From Muribaculaceae bacterium (GTDB lineage Bacteria > Bacteroidota > Bacteroidia > Bacteroidales > Muribaculaceae): a stretch of 5,738 nucleotides of DNA. Shown here piece after piece: positions 1 through 5,738 of this stretch. The translations under genes and the position numbers were made by a program. The stretch's first letter is position 1; every line of letters begins with the position of its first letter. The stretch spans positions 1 to 5,738 of the forward strand of contig JAFLTK010000069.1 of NCBI GenBank assembly GCA_022511505.1, given 5' to 3'. The notes under the pieces were generated by a model. That model was not told the DNA's origin. It was given only the letters and a program-made list of their open reading frames with translations, and ran no database searches.

Positions 1-2146
1 TGCCATCCATCACCGGCATCATCACGTCACAAATTATCACGTCGTGCACATATTTGGTGGCCATACGGATACCGGCACGGCCGTTTGTTGCAGTCAGGAC
101 GTTATATTCATCACCAAGCAACCGGCTGATTAGATTGAGAATATCCTCGTTGTCGTCGATAACAAGCAACACTGGTTTGGCGGGGTCAATCGTTGGCTCG
201 GCAGTGTCGATTGTGTCAAGTTCGGCGCTGACGTCCTGTTCGCTGATGTTTTTCTCGACATCCACCGCCTCGGCGGCTATGTGTTTGACGGGCAATGAGA
301 TAATAAATATTGACCCTTTGCCGACCTCACTCTCGACGGTGATTGAACCGCCGTGCATCTCGACGAAAGCCTTTGATAGCGAAAGCCCGATACCCGACCC
401 GGTTGGCCTGACCTGGTCGACCTGGAAAAAGCGGTCAAAAATGCTCTTGAGGTCCTCGGCACTGATTCCCATGCCGGTGTCTTTGACGCTGATTATCGCT
501 CGGTTATCTTCGATGCGGCAATCGACGTGAATCGTGGCGTTGTCGGGCGAATACTTGAACGCATTGGAGACGATGTTGAAAAACACGCGTTCCATTTTCT
601 CGACGTCGATGGCAAGAGAGAGATTGCAGTCGTCGATTGTTGACGACAGGCGGATGTGTCGACGGCGCGCAACAGCCTCAAAAGTCGAAAGCCAGTCGGC
701 CACGGCACGGCCGAGGTCGACCTCGGTCAGATGCAGGTTGAGTTTGTCGTTCTCATATTTGCGGAAGTCAAGTATCTGATTGATAAGACGTTTTAGAATA
801 CGAGCGTTTTTGTCGGCAATCTTGAGTAGTGACTGTTGTTGAGGGGTCAGGTTTGTGGCGTTGGCGAGTTGGGCGATTGGCTCGGAGATGAGCGTGATAG
901 GCGTCCGCAGGTCGTGGGAAACGTTGGTGAAAAATACCAACTTTGATTGTGTCGCTTTCTCGAGACGGTTGTTGAGATCTATTAGTTCATCCTTTTGGCG
1001 CTCAAGAACAGCGTTTTGCTCGGCAAGACGTGCGCGGTGCCGGCGGTGGCTCCATATCGCCCTGAGAATCGAGAAGATAACCACAAAAGCGAGTATCAAT
1101 ATCACAATCATCGCAATCAGAAACGCGCGCTGGGTGCTGTTCTGCTCCCAGTAGCCGTCGAGTTGCTCCTTTAGTTCATCCATGTGCTCGGCCTCACGCA
1201 CGAGTTGCTCATTCTGAAGCAATAGCGCACCGACATTCTCAGCCGTTACAGCCGCCGATGCCGGCAACATGGTCACGCGTTCGTAGGGCTGTCCGTTGAG
1301 GATGGCAAGCGCCGTGTTGGCCAGAACCGCCCCCTCGGTGGGATACAGAAACGAGGCGTCAATCTTCCCGTCGGCAACCGCCTTCATGCCAATTTCGGCG
1401 GCCGCGTCGATACCTATTATTATAGGGTCAATCGCCATCTCGTCGGCAAGTTGACGCGCGGCGAGGGCCATGCGGTCGTTGTGGGCATATATGATGTCGA
1501 TATTGCGATTGTTGTCAAGCGCCTCTTTCGCTGCCTTATAGGCGTCATCGTAGTTCCAGTTGCCATAGACGGTTGTCAGTTCAAAAGTATCGGCAGCCTC
1601 TTTGAGCGTGTTGACAAAACCGCGATGGCGACCGAGGGCCGGCGTCGACCCGGCGAGTCCATAGATTTCGAGTATCCGCGGCCGGGCCGGTTTCTTTGCT
1701 GCGACATAAAGCGCAGCCTCGCGCCCGATGTCGTCGTTATTGGCCCCCTGAAACGCCGTGAAATACTCGCCGTTGATATCGCGGTCAAAGACCACGACTG
1801 GCGTACCGCTTTCAAACACCTCTTTTATAACGGGCGTCAGCGCGTCGGCCTCGTTGGGTGCAACGATGAGGATGTCGACGTGGTTGTCAACAAAGTAACG
1901 GATGTCTTCAATCTGCTTTTGGCTGTCATCGTCGGCCGAGCGTATCTCGACCTCAACCTCGGGGTGAAACATCAGTTCTTGCAACAGCTCGCGGTTCATC
2001 TTGGCGCGCCAGCCGTCGTCGCTACACTGTGACACGCCTACCCGCAGTTTCTCCTCCTGCCGGCAGCCGGTCAACGATAGTGAAAGCAAACATGTAATAA
2101 TTACCGTTAAAATGATATGTAAATAGGGCCGCATTGATATTGGCAT
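1..2146 (-). CDS. Hybrid two-component system (HTCS) sensor/regulator with periplasmic fructose-type sugar-binding domain, C-terminus cut by window edge
   Basis: Minus-strand frame open from position 2146 to the left edge (715 full codons, no stop). Seen in order: hydrophobic signal ending in a lipobox-like LTGC (Cys28); a type I periplasmic-binding domain (about 34-300) starting VGVSQCSDDGWR (36-47); one membrane segment (about 341-361); a charged, probably coiled linker; a HisKA domain with NVSHDLRTP and phospho-acceptor His411; a HATPase domain with N-box Asn528, DTGMG (556-560) and GSGIGL (583-588), ending near 620; an acidic linker; then a receiver with Asp664/Asp665 and phospho-acceptor Asp707 in CDVMMP. 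The rest of the receiver and the AraC-type DNA-binding domain expected for this family lie outside the window. The SQCSDD stretch and architecture resemble BT1754, the fructose-sensing HTCS of B. thetaiotaomicron. It is divergent from the GH32-permease-kinase operon, which it probably activates. An in-frame ATG at 2134 (MRPYLH...) would give a tidier signal peptide and is a real alternative start; neither start has a Shine-Dalgarno sequence. Confidence 0.93.
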   Translation of the reverse strand, partial: MPISMRPYLHIILTVIITCLLSLSLTGCRQEEKLRVGVSQCSDDGWRAKMNRELLQELMFHPEVEVEIRSADDDSQKQIEDIRYFVDNHVDILIVAPNEADALTPVIKEVFESGTPVVVFDRDINGEYFTAFQGANNDDIGREAALYVAAKKPARPRILEIYGLAGSTPALGRHRGFVNTLKEAADTFELTTVYGNWNYDDAYKAAKEALDNNRNIDIIYAHNDRMALAARQLADEMAIDPIIIGIDAAAEIGMKAVADGKIDASFLYPTEGAVLANTALAILNGQPYERVTMLPASAAVTAENVGALLLQNEQLVREAEHMDELKEQLDGYWEQNSTQRAFLIAMIVILILAFVVIFSILRAIWSHRRHRARLAEQNAVLERQKDELIDLNNRLEKATQSKLVFFTNVSHDLRTPITLISEPIAQLANATNLTPQQQSLLKIADKNARILKRLINQILDFRKYENDKLNLHLTEVDLGRAVADWLSTFEAVARRRHIRLSSTIDDCNLSLAIDVEKMERVFFNIVSNAFKYSPDNATIHVDCRIEDNRAIISVKDTGMGISAEDLKSIFDRFFQVDQVRPTGSGIGLSLSKAFVEMHGGSITVESEVGKGSIFIISLPVKHIAAEAVDVEKNISEQDVSAELDTIDTAEPTIDPAKPVLLVIDDNEDILNLISRLLGDEYNVLTATNGRAGIRMATKYVHDVIICDVMMPVMDG

Positions 2147-2169
2147 AGATGTAGGTTAAGAAATCGTCG

Positions 2170-2177
2170 CAAAAATA
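2170..2177 (-). promoter_or_regulatory. Putative Bacteroides-type -7 promoter element for the HTCS gene
   Basis: Read on the minus strand the sequence is TATTTTTG, a full match to the Bacteroides sigma-ABfr -7 consensus TAnnTTTG. Transcription would start near 2163, leaving a leader of about 17 nt before the ATG at 2146, or about 29 nt before the alternative ATG at 2134. I see no clear TTTG-like -33 element at the expected distance (about 2197-2202), so the promoter may be weak or factor-dependent. Confidence 0.45.
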
Positions 2178-2202
2178 GGATATAATTTTTAAAAACGGCT
2201 AC

Positions 2203-2270
2203 TTTTGATATGAAATTTGTTGCTTTTATACAATATTGATAATTGTTGCAACAAATTTTATATGTCAAAA
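2203..2270. repeat. Long near-perfect inverted repeat, candidate operator
   Basis: Left core ATATGAAATTTGTTGC (2208-2223) and right core GCAACAAATTTTATAT (2248-2263) are reverse complements at 15 of 16 positions, with a 24-bp spacer. Allowing a 2-base offset, the match extends outward through TTTTGA at 2203-2208 and TCAAAA at 2265-2270. The right arm also belongs to a perfect 12-bp palindrome, TTGTTGCAACAA (2243-2254), so the TTGTTGC word occurs twice on the plus strand (2217-2223 and 2243-2249, 26 bp apart) and once on the minus strand (2254-2248). The outer end of the right arm overlaps the putative -33 of the GH32 promoter. The repeat lies upstream of both predicted transcription starts, which favours a protein-binding site over an RNA hairpin. 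Binding by the adjacent HTCS is inference. Confidence 0.6.
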
Positions 2271-2291
2271 TCCTCATAATTAATATTTTTG
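2261..2291 (+). promoter_or_regulatory. Putative Bacteroides-type promoter of the GH32-permease-fructokinase operon
   Basis: TATTTTTG at 2284-2291 fully matches the -7 consensus TAnnTTTG. TATG at 2261-2264 is a one-mismatch -33 element (consensus TTTG) with a 19-bp spacer, the usual distance. Transcription would start near 2297-2299, giving a leader of about 30 nt. The imperfect -33 and its overlap with the right arm of the inverted repeat fit an activator-dependent promoter. The leader has no Shine-Dalgarno sequence but is A-rich just before the ATG, as is common in Bacteroidota. Confidence 0.55.
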
Positions 2292-2328
2292 TATCGCTCA
2301 ACTCAATCTTGACTCTAAAACTAAAAGC

Positions 2329-4185
2329 ATGAAGAAAATATTTGCAACAGCCCTTTCGGCTCTAATAATGACATCGGCGACCGCCGCGGGTCACCACGAC
2401 ATGAAGGTGGTCAACGTCGGCCCGTCGCAAACGATGGTTCGCATCCACGCCTCCGATAATTATCTAATGTTGCCGGTTCAGGAGTCGGTCGACGACTCAA
2501 AGGTAGAACTCCTTGTCAACGGCCGCATCGTCAAGACATTTTATGTGCGTCTGGCCAACAACGAGGTCGACTACTCGGTTCCCTTTGACCTGCGCCCCTA
2601 CGCCGACGAGAATGTGGTCCTTCGCATCACCGCTCCGCATAGCCAAACCGTTCTCAACTCGGCGCTCCACGCCGGCGAGAAAAACAAGCGCAAAGAGTTG
2701 TGGCTTTCTGACCTCAAGTTGACCGATACATTTGACATCACCAACACCGAGAAATATCGTCCCATCTATCACCACACTCCTCAGTATGGCTGGATGAACG
2801 ACCCCAACGGCATGTTCTACAAGGACGGCGTCTGGAACCTCTATTACCAGTGGAACCCCTACGGCTCGCGCTGGCAGAATATGACCTGGGGCCACTCGAC
2901 CTCGACCGACCTCGTCAACTGGGAACACCATCCCGTGGCCATCGAGCCAAACGATCTTGGCAGCATCTTCAGCGGTAGCGCTGCCATCGACCACAACAAC
3001 ACTGCCGGTTTTGGCAACGACGCCGTCGTGGCCCTTTATACCTCGGCCGGCGACTACCAGATGCAGAGCCTCGCGTCGAGCACCGACGACGGCATGACCT
3101 TTGAAAACTATGCCGACAACCCCGTCATAACTCTCCCCACCGAGGCCCGCGACCCCAACATGTTCTACAACGCCGAGACCGGCCTGTGGAACCTCGTGCT
3201 TGCCCATGCTCTTGAAAAAGAAATACTTATATTCTCGTCTCCCGACCTGAAGACTTGGACGCTCCAGAGCGCGTTCGGCAAAGGACTCGGCGCTCGCGAC
3301 GGCGTGTGGGAATGCCCCGACCTTTTTGAACTGTCACTCCCCTCGGGCGAAAAGAAATGGATGATGATTGTCAATCTCAACCCGGGCGGCCCCTTTGGCG
3401 GTAGCGCCACACAATATTTCATCGGCGACTTTGACGGCAAGACATTCACGGCCGACACAACCCCCGGCGGCTATGTCCCGACCAAATGGCTCGACTTTGG
3501 CAAGGATTTCTATGCAACCGTCAGTTGGAGCGATGCTCCCGCCGGACGTCGCACCGCCATCGGCTGGATGAGCAACTGGCAGTATGCCGACCAAGTACCC
3601 ACCCTCCAGTTCCGCAGCGCCAATTCACTCCCCCGCGAAATCGGACTCTTCAAAGCCGCCGACGGCCAGATATATGCATCATCAATGCCCTCGCCCGAAC
3701 TGAAGAAACTGCGCGGAGCGGCCTATGTCAACCTCACCGGCGTCTCCATCAACAAAACCGGCCGCGCCATCGAACTCCCCGCGGCCAACGACGGCGCCTG
3801 TGAGATTAACCTCGAGATTGCATCATCGGGCAACCCGGTGTGGCTCACTCTCTCCAACGATAAAGGCGATGAGGCAGTCATGGTCTACGATCCTAAAACC
3901 CACCTGCTGTCGTTTGACCGCACCCATAGCGGCGTTGTAGATTTCAACGAGAATTTCCCCGCGCTGACCGTGGCTCCGACATTTGAAAATAACGGCAAAC
4001 TCGGTCTGCAAATCTTCATCGACCGCTCGAGCATCGAGGTGTTTGAAAAGGATGGAAAATTCTCGATGACCAACCTCGTGTTCCCTAACGCGCCGTTCAA
4101 CCGCCTACAGGTCAACACCACCGCGGGCAACGCTCGACTCTCTCGCCTTGCCGTCTACCCCCTCTCGCTCGACAACACAAAGTAA
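2329..4185 (+). CDS. Exported GH32 beta-fructosidase (levanase/inulinase/invertase type) with N-terminal DUF4980-like domain
   Basis: 618 residues. Residues 1-20 are a Sec signal peptide (MKKIFATALSALIMTSATAA) with likely cleavage after Ala19 or Ala20 and no lipobox cysteine, so a periplasmic enzyme is expected rather than a surface lipoprotein. Residues about 25-105 form a beta-rich module resembling DUF4980, found N-terminal to GH32 domains in Bacteroidota. The five-bladed propeller domain starts near 143 and has all the family motifs: WMNDPNG (155-161, nucleophile Asp158), FSGS (214-217), RDP (274-276, transition-state stabiliser Asp275) and WECPD (327-331, acid/base Glu328). The C-terminal beta-sandwich carries DRSSIEVF (565-572). 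The catalytic set is complete, so the enzyme should be active, hydrolysing beta-fructosidic bonds and probably releasing fructose. Whether it prefers levan (beta-2,6), inulin (beta-2,1) or sucrose, and exo or endo action, cannot be read from the sequence; exo is inferred from location and neighbours. First gene of the operon, 24 bp before the permease. Confidence 0.95.
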   Translation: MKKIFATALSALIMTSATAAGHHDMKVVNVGPSQTMVRIHASDNYLMLPVQESVDDSKVELLVNGRIVKTFYVRLANNEVDYSVPFDLRPYADENVVLRITAPHSQTVLNSALHAGEKNKRKELWLSDLKLTDTFDITNTEKYRPIYHHTPQYGWMNDPNGMFYKDGVWNLYYQWNPYGSRWQNMTWGHSTSTDLVNWEHHPVAIEPNDLGSIFSGSAAIDHNNTAGFGNDAVVALYTSAGDYQMQSLASSTDDGMTFENYADNPVITLPTEARDPNMFYNAETGLWNLVLAHALEKEILIFSSPDLKTWTLQSAFGKGLGARDGVWECPDLFELSLPSGEKKWMMIVNLNPGGPFGGSATQYFIGDFDGKTFTADTTPGGYVPTKWLDFGKDFYATVSWSDAPAGRRTAIGWMSNWQYADQVPTLQFRSANSLPREIGLFKAADGQIYASSMPSPELKKLRGAAYVNLTGVSINKTGRAIELPAANDGACEINLEIASSGNPVWLTLSNDKGDEAVMVYDPKTHLLSFDRTHSGVVDFNENFPALTVAPTFENNGKLGLQIFIDRSSIEVFEKDGKFSMTNLVFPNAPFNRLQVNTTAGNARLSRLAVYPLSLDNTK

Positions 4186-4209
4186 CGTAACCTCATAACA
4201 ATCACCAAT

Positions 4210-5391
4210 ATGCCTACTGAAAAACTAACCGCTACGCGCTCCGGCTCGATGCTTCAAATCATCCCGGTGATGCTTTGCTTCTTTGCCATGGGTTTTGTTG
4301 ACCTCGTTGGCACCGGCTCCAATTTCGTTCAAAAAGACCTCGGGCTGACCGACTCTCAGGCCAACTTGTTCCCGTCGCTCGTTTTCTTCTGGTTCTTGAT
4401 ATTCTCGGTTCCTACCGGCCTGCTGATGAACCGCATAGGCCGCAAAAACACCGTGCTCATCTCGTTGATAATCACCACCTTGTCGCTCGTTGTCCCCTGC
4501 TTTGGCAACTCCTACGGAATCATGCTCGTGTCGTTCTCGCTCCTCGGCATCGGTAACGCCGTGATGCAGACGTCGCTCAATCCGCTGGTTTCCAACCTTA
4601 TAAGCCCCGACAAACTTGCCTCGACCCTCACATTCGGCCAGTTTGTAAAAGCAATCGCTTCGTTCCTCGCCCCAATCATCGCCACTTGGGGCGCCACGAC
4701 GGCGATGACCACATTCGGCCTCGGCTGGCGTGTCTTGTTTATCATCTATGCCGCCGTCTGCTTCCTGTCAATCGCCATGCTTTGGGCAACACCCATTCAA
4801 GAGGAGAAAGCCGACAAATCGAGCGGTTTCTTCCAGTGTATCAAACTGTTGAGCCGCCCGTTCATCCTGCTCTGCTTCCTCGGCATCATGTGTCACGTTG
4901 GTATCGACGTCGGCACCAACACAACCGCCCCCAAAATCATCATGGAGCGCCTCGGCCTTGCGCTTGAGGAGGCTACAATCGCCACCACAATATATTTCAT
5001 CGCGCGCACAATCGGTTGCTTTGCCGGCGGTTTCATCCTGCGCCTTATGTCGCCCAAGACATTCTTCGGGTTCAGTGTAATCCTGATGCTGATTGCGATG
5101 GTCATCCTCTTTACAGCCTCGTCGCTCAACATTCTCTACTGTGGCATCGCCCTCGTCGGCTTTGGCAACTCCAACATCTTCTCGGTCGTCTTCTCCCAGG
5201 CGCTTATCAACTCGCCCAGCGAGCGCAACGAGGTCTCGGGTCTGATGATTATGGGCCTCTTTGGCGGCACGGTGTTCCCCCTCGCCATGGGATATGCCTC
5301 AGATGCTTTCGGCCAGGCCGGCGCCGTTGCCATTATGACCGTCGGCGTAATCTATTTGCTCCTTTATACGTTAAAGATTAAAAAAGCATAA
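4210..5391 (+). CDS. MFS sugar permease, probable fructose importer
   Basis: 393 residues, very hydrophobic, with a pattern fitting 12 membrane helices: about 15-36, 52-73, 79-98, 104-126, 142-160, 169-193, then a charged cytoplasmic loop (194-212, with EEKADKSS), followed by about 218-238, 255-276, 284-303, 308-332, 345-363 and 370-389. The loop after helix 2 carries the MFS motif A signature in GLLMNRIGRK (70-79). The first helix (FFAMGFVDLVGTGSNFVQKD, about 24-43) resembles FucP-like sugar:proton symporters. It is inferred to carry free fructose released by the GH32 enzyme across the inner membrane, as proposed for the equivalent BT1758 of B. thetaiotaomicron. Position between GH32 and fructokinase genes, with gaps of 24 and 20 bp, supports co-transcription. 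Substrate could also be sucrose or a short fructo-oligosaccharide, but the exported hydrolase and the downstream kinase favour the monosaccharide. Confidence 0.88.
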   Translation: MPTEKLTATRSGSMLQIIPVMLCFFAMGFVDLVGTGSNFVQKDLGLTDSQANLFPSLVFFWFLIFSVPTGLLMNRIGRKNTVLISLIITTLSLVVPCFGNSYGIMLVSFSLLGIGNAVMQTSLNPLVSNLISPDKLASTLTFGQFVKAIASFLAPIIATWGATTAMTTFGLGWRVLFIIYAAVCFLSIAMLWATPIQEEKADKSSGFFQCIKLLSRPFILLCFLGIMCHVGIDVGTNTTAPKIIMERLGLALEEATIATTIYFIARTIGCFAGGFILRLMSPKTFFGFSVILMLIAMVILFTASSLNILYCGIALVGFGNSNIFSVVFSQALINSPSERNEVSGLMIMGLFGGTVFPLAMGYASDAFGQAGAVAIMTVGVIYLLLYTLKIKKA

Positions 5392-5411
5392 CCTCAAAAT
5401 CTGATATAAAA

Positions 5412-5738
5412 ATGAAAAAAGATTTGGTAATAGGAATGGGCGAAATCCTGTGGGACGTTCTGCCCGAAGGAAAGAAACTTGGCGGCGCGCCCTGCAACTT
5501 TGCCTACCACGTGGGGCAGTTTGGCCTCCCCTCGGTGGCCATCAGCGCCATTGGCGACGACCCCCTCGGCCGCGAAATCCTCGCCACCCTCGATGACAAG
5601 GGCGTCAAATACAACCTCAACACCGTGCCCTATCCTACCGGTACCGTTCAGGTCGAAATCGACAGCGACGGCATCCCCCAATATGATATCAAAGAAAACG
5701 TGGCGTGGGACAACATCCCCTACACCGACGCCCTCGAG
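5412..5738 (+). CDS. PfkB-family fructokinase, N-terminal part (C-terminus beyond window)
   Basis: The frame is open from the ATG at 5412 to the right edge, 109 codons of what is normally a protein of about 290-300 residues. The N-terminus VIGMGEILWDVLPEGKKLGGAPCNFAYHVGQ contains the PfkB/ribokinase-family start: a GE-W-D strand (Gly10, Glu11, Asp15) and the GGAPCN substrate-binding segment (24-29), followed by the conserved IGDDPLG (about 47-53). The GEILWD plus GGAPCNFAYH combination is typical of bacterial fructokinases. The ATP-binding and catalytic GAGD region lies outside the window. The enzyme would phosphorylate cytoplasmic fructose (expected product fructose-6-phosphate), linking import to glycolysis. 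It starts 20 bp after the permease stop, without a Shine-Dalgarno sequence but with an A-rich run before the ATG, and is the third gene of the operon. Confidence 0.9.
   Translation, partial: MKKDLVIGMGEILWDVLPEGKKLGGAPCNFAYHVGQFGLPSVAISAIGDDPLGREILATLDDKGVKYNLNTVPYPTGTVQVEIDSDGIPQYDIKENVAWDNIPYTDALE

Larger units (their letters stand above)
2147..2328. promoter_or_regulatory. Divergent intergenic control region between HTCS gene and GH32 operon
   Basis: A 182-bp AT-rich gap separates the two divergent start codons and contrasts sharply with the GC-rich genes on both sides. It holds a -7 element for each direction and, between them, a long inverted repeat. No convincing gene lies in it: the only open frame is an AT-rich minus-strand stretch that overlaps the sensor start out of frame. 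Regulator and target operon are inferred to be controlled from this one region. Confidence 0.75.

Noticed and set aside
54..530. 158-codon plus-strand open frame antisense to the HTCS kinase region
   Set aside because: Ser/Thr/Leu-rich translation with no recognisable motif. It lies opposite a frame with intact HATPase and receiver motifs, so it is a shadow.
1451..2032. 193-codon plus-strand open frame antisense to the sugar-binding domain
   Set aside because: It mirrors the GC-biased codons of the real minus-strand gene. The Val/Asp-rich translation has no family signature, and the opposite frame is clearly the periplasmic sensor.
2243..2254. TTGTTGCAACAA palindrome considered as an intrinsic terminator or RNA hairpin
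   Set aside because: It is AT-rich, has no loop bases and is not followed by a U-run on either strand. It lies upstream of both predicted transcription starts, so it is better read as a DNA-binding site.
2107..2301. 64-codon minus-strand open frame across the intergenic region
   Set aside because: It overlaps the start of the HTCS gene out of frame, sits on AT-rich promoter DNA and covers the inverted repeat. The Ile/Cys/Tyr/Phe-rich translation shows no motif.
2497..3207. 236-codon minus-strand open frame inside the GH32 gene
   Set aside because: The plus strand here has the complete GH32 catalytic motifs. The antisense translation is rich in Val, Gly and His, as expected from reading GC-rich Asp/Asn/His codons backwards.
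4188..5399. Shared TAACCTCA word just after the stop region of the GH32 gene (4188) and at the stop of the permease gene (5389)
   Set aside because: Only 8 bases plus a few A residues are shared. The first copy is not at the stop codon itself and no structure surrounds either, so chance is the simplest explanation.
5394..5681. 95-codon minus-strand open frame opposite the fructokinase start
   Set aside because: The plus strand encodes a clear PfkB-family N-terminus through the same stretch. The antisense frame has no recognisable motif.

Overview
The window looks like part of a fructan/fructose utilisation locus from a member of the Bacteroidales (Bacteroidota). The evidence is a hybrid two-component sensor with a periplasmic sugar-binding domain, a GH32 enzyme carrying the N-terminal extension typical of Bacteroides-type GH32s, matches to the Bacteroides -7 promoter element (TAnnTTTG), and the absence of Shine-Dalgarno sequences. 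The GC-rich coding regions (many codons ending in C or G) would suit a Muribaculaceae-like or GC-richer Bacteroidales genome, but the genus cannot be fixed from this sequence alone.

Layout. Positions 1-2146 (minus strand) hold the N-terminal 715 codons of a hybrid two-component system (HTCS) regulator. The reading frame is open to the left edge, and the gene is cut inside its receiver domain. Positions 2147-2328 are an AT-rich divergent intergenic region with a -7 element on each strand and a large, nearly perfect inverted repeat between them. Positions 2329-4185 (plus) encode an exported GH32 fructosidase, 4210-5391 (plus) an MFS sugar permease, and 5412 to the right edge (plus) the first 109 codons of a PfkB-family fructokinase. 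The three plus-strand genes are separated by only 24 and 20 bp and read as one operon.

How the parts work together (inference from the families). The GH32 enzyme releases fructose from beta-fructans or sucrose-type sugars in the periplasm. The MFS permease carries fructose across the inner membrane, and the fructokinase phosphorylates it in the cytoplasm. The divergently transcribed HTCS has a periplasmic domain resembling the fructose-binding sensor BT1754 of B. thetaiotaomicron, so it would sense the fructose released and activate the operon. The order GH32 - MFS - fructokinase matches the distal part of the B. thetaiotaomicron fructan locus (BT1759-BT1758-BT1757). Here, however, no SusC/SusD pair lies between the regulator and the GH32 gene. 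The system is therefore a variant of a known one rather than a wholly new one. The least explained element is the inverted repeat between the two promoters.
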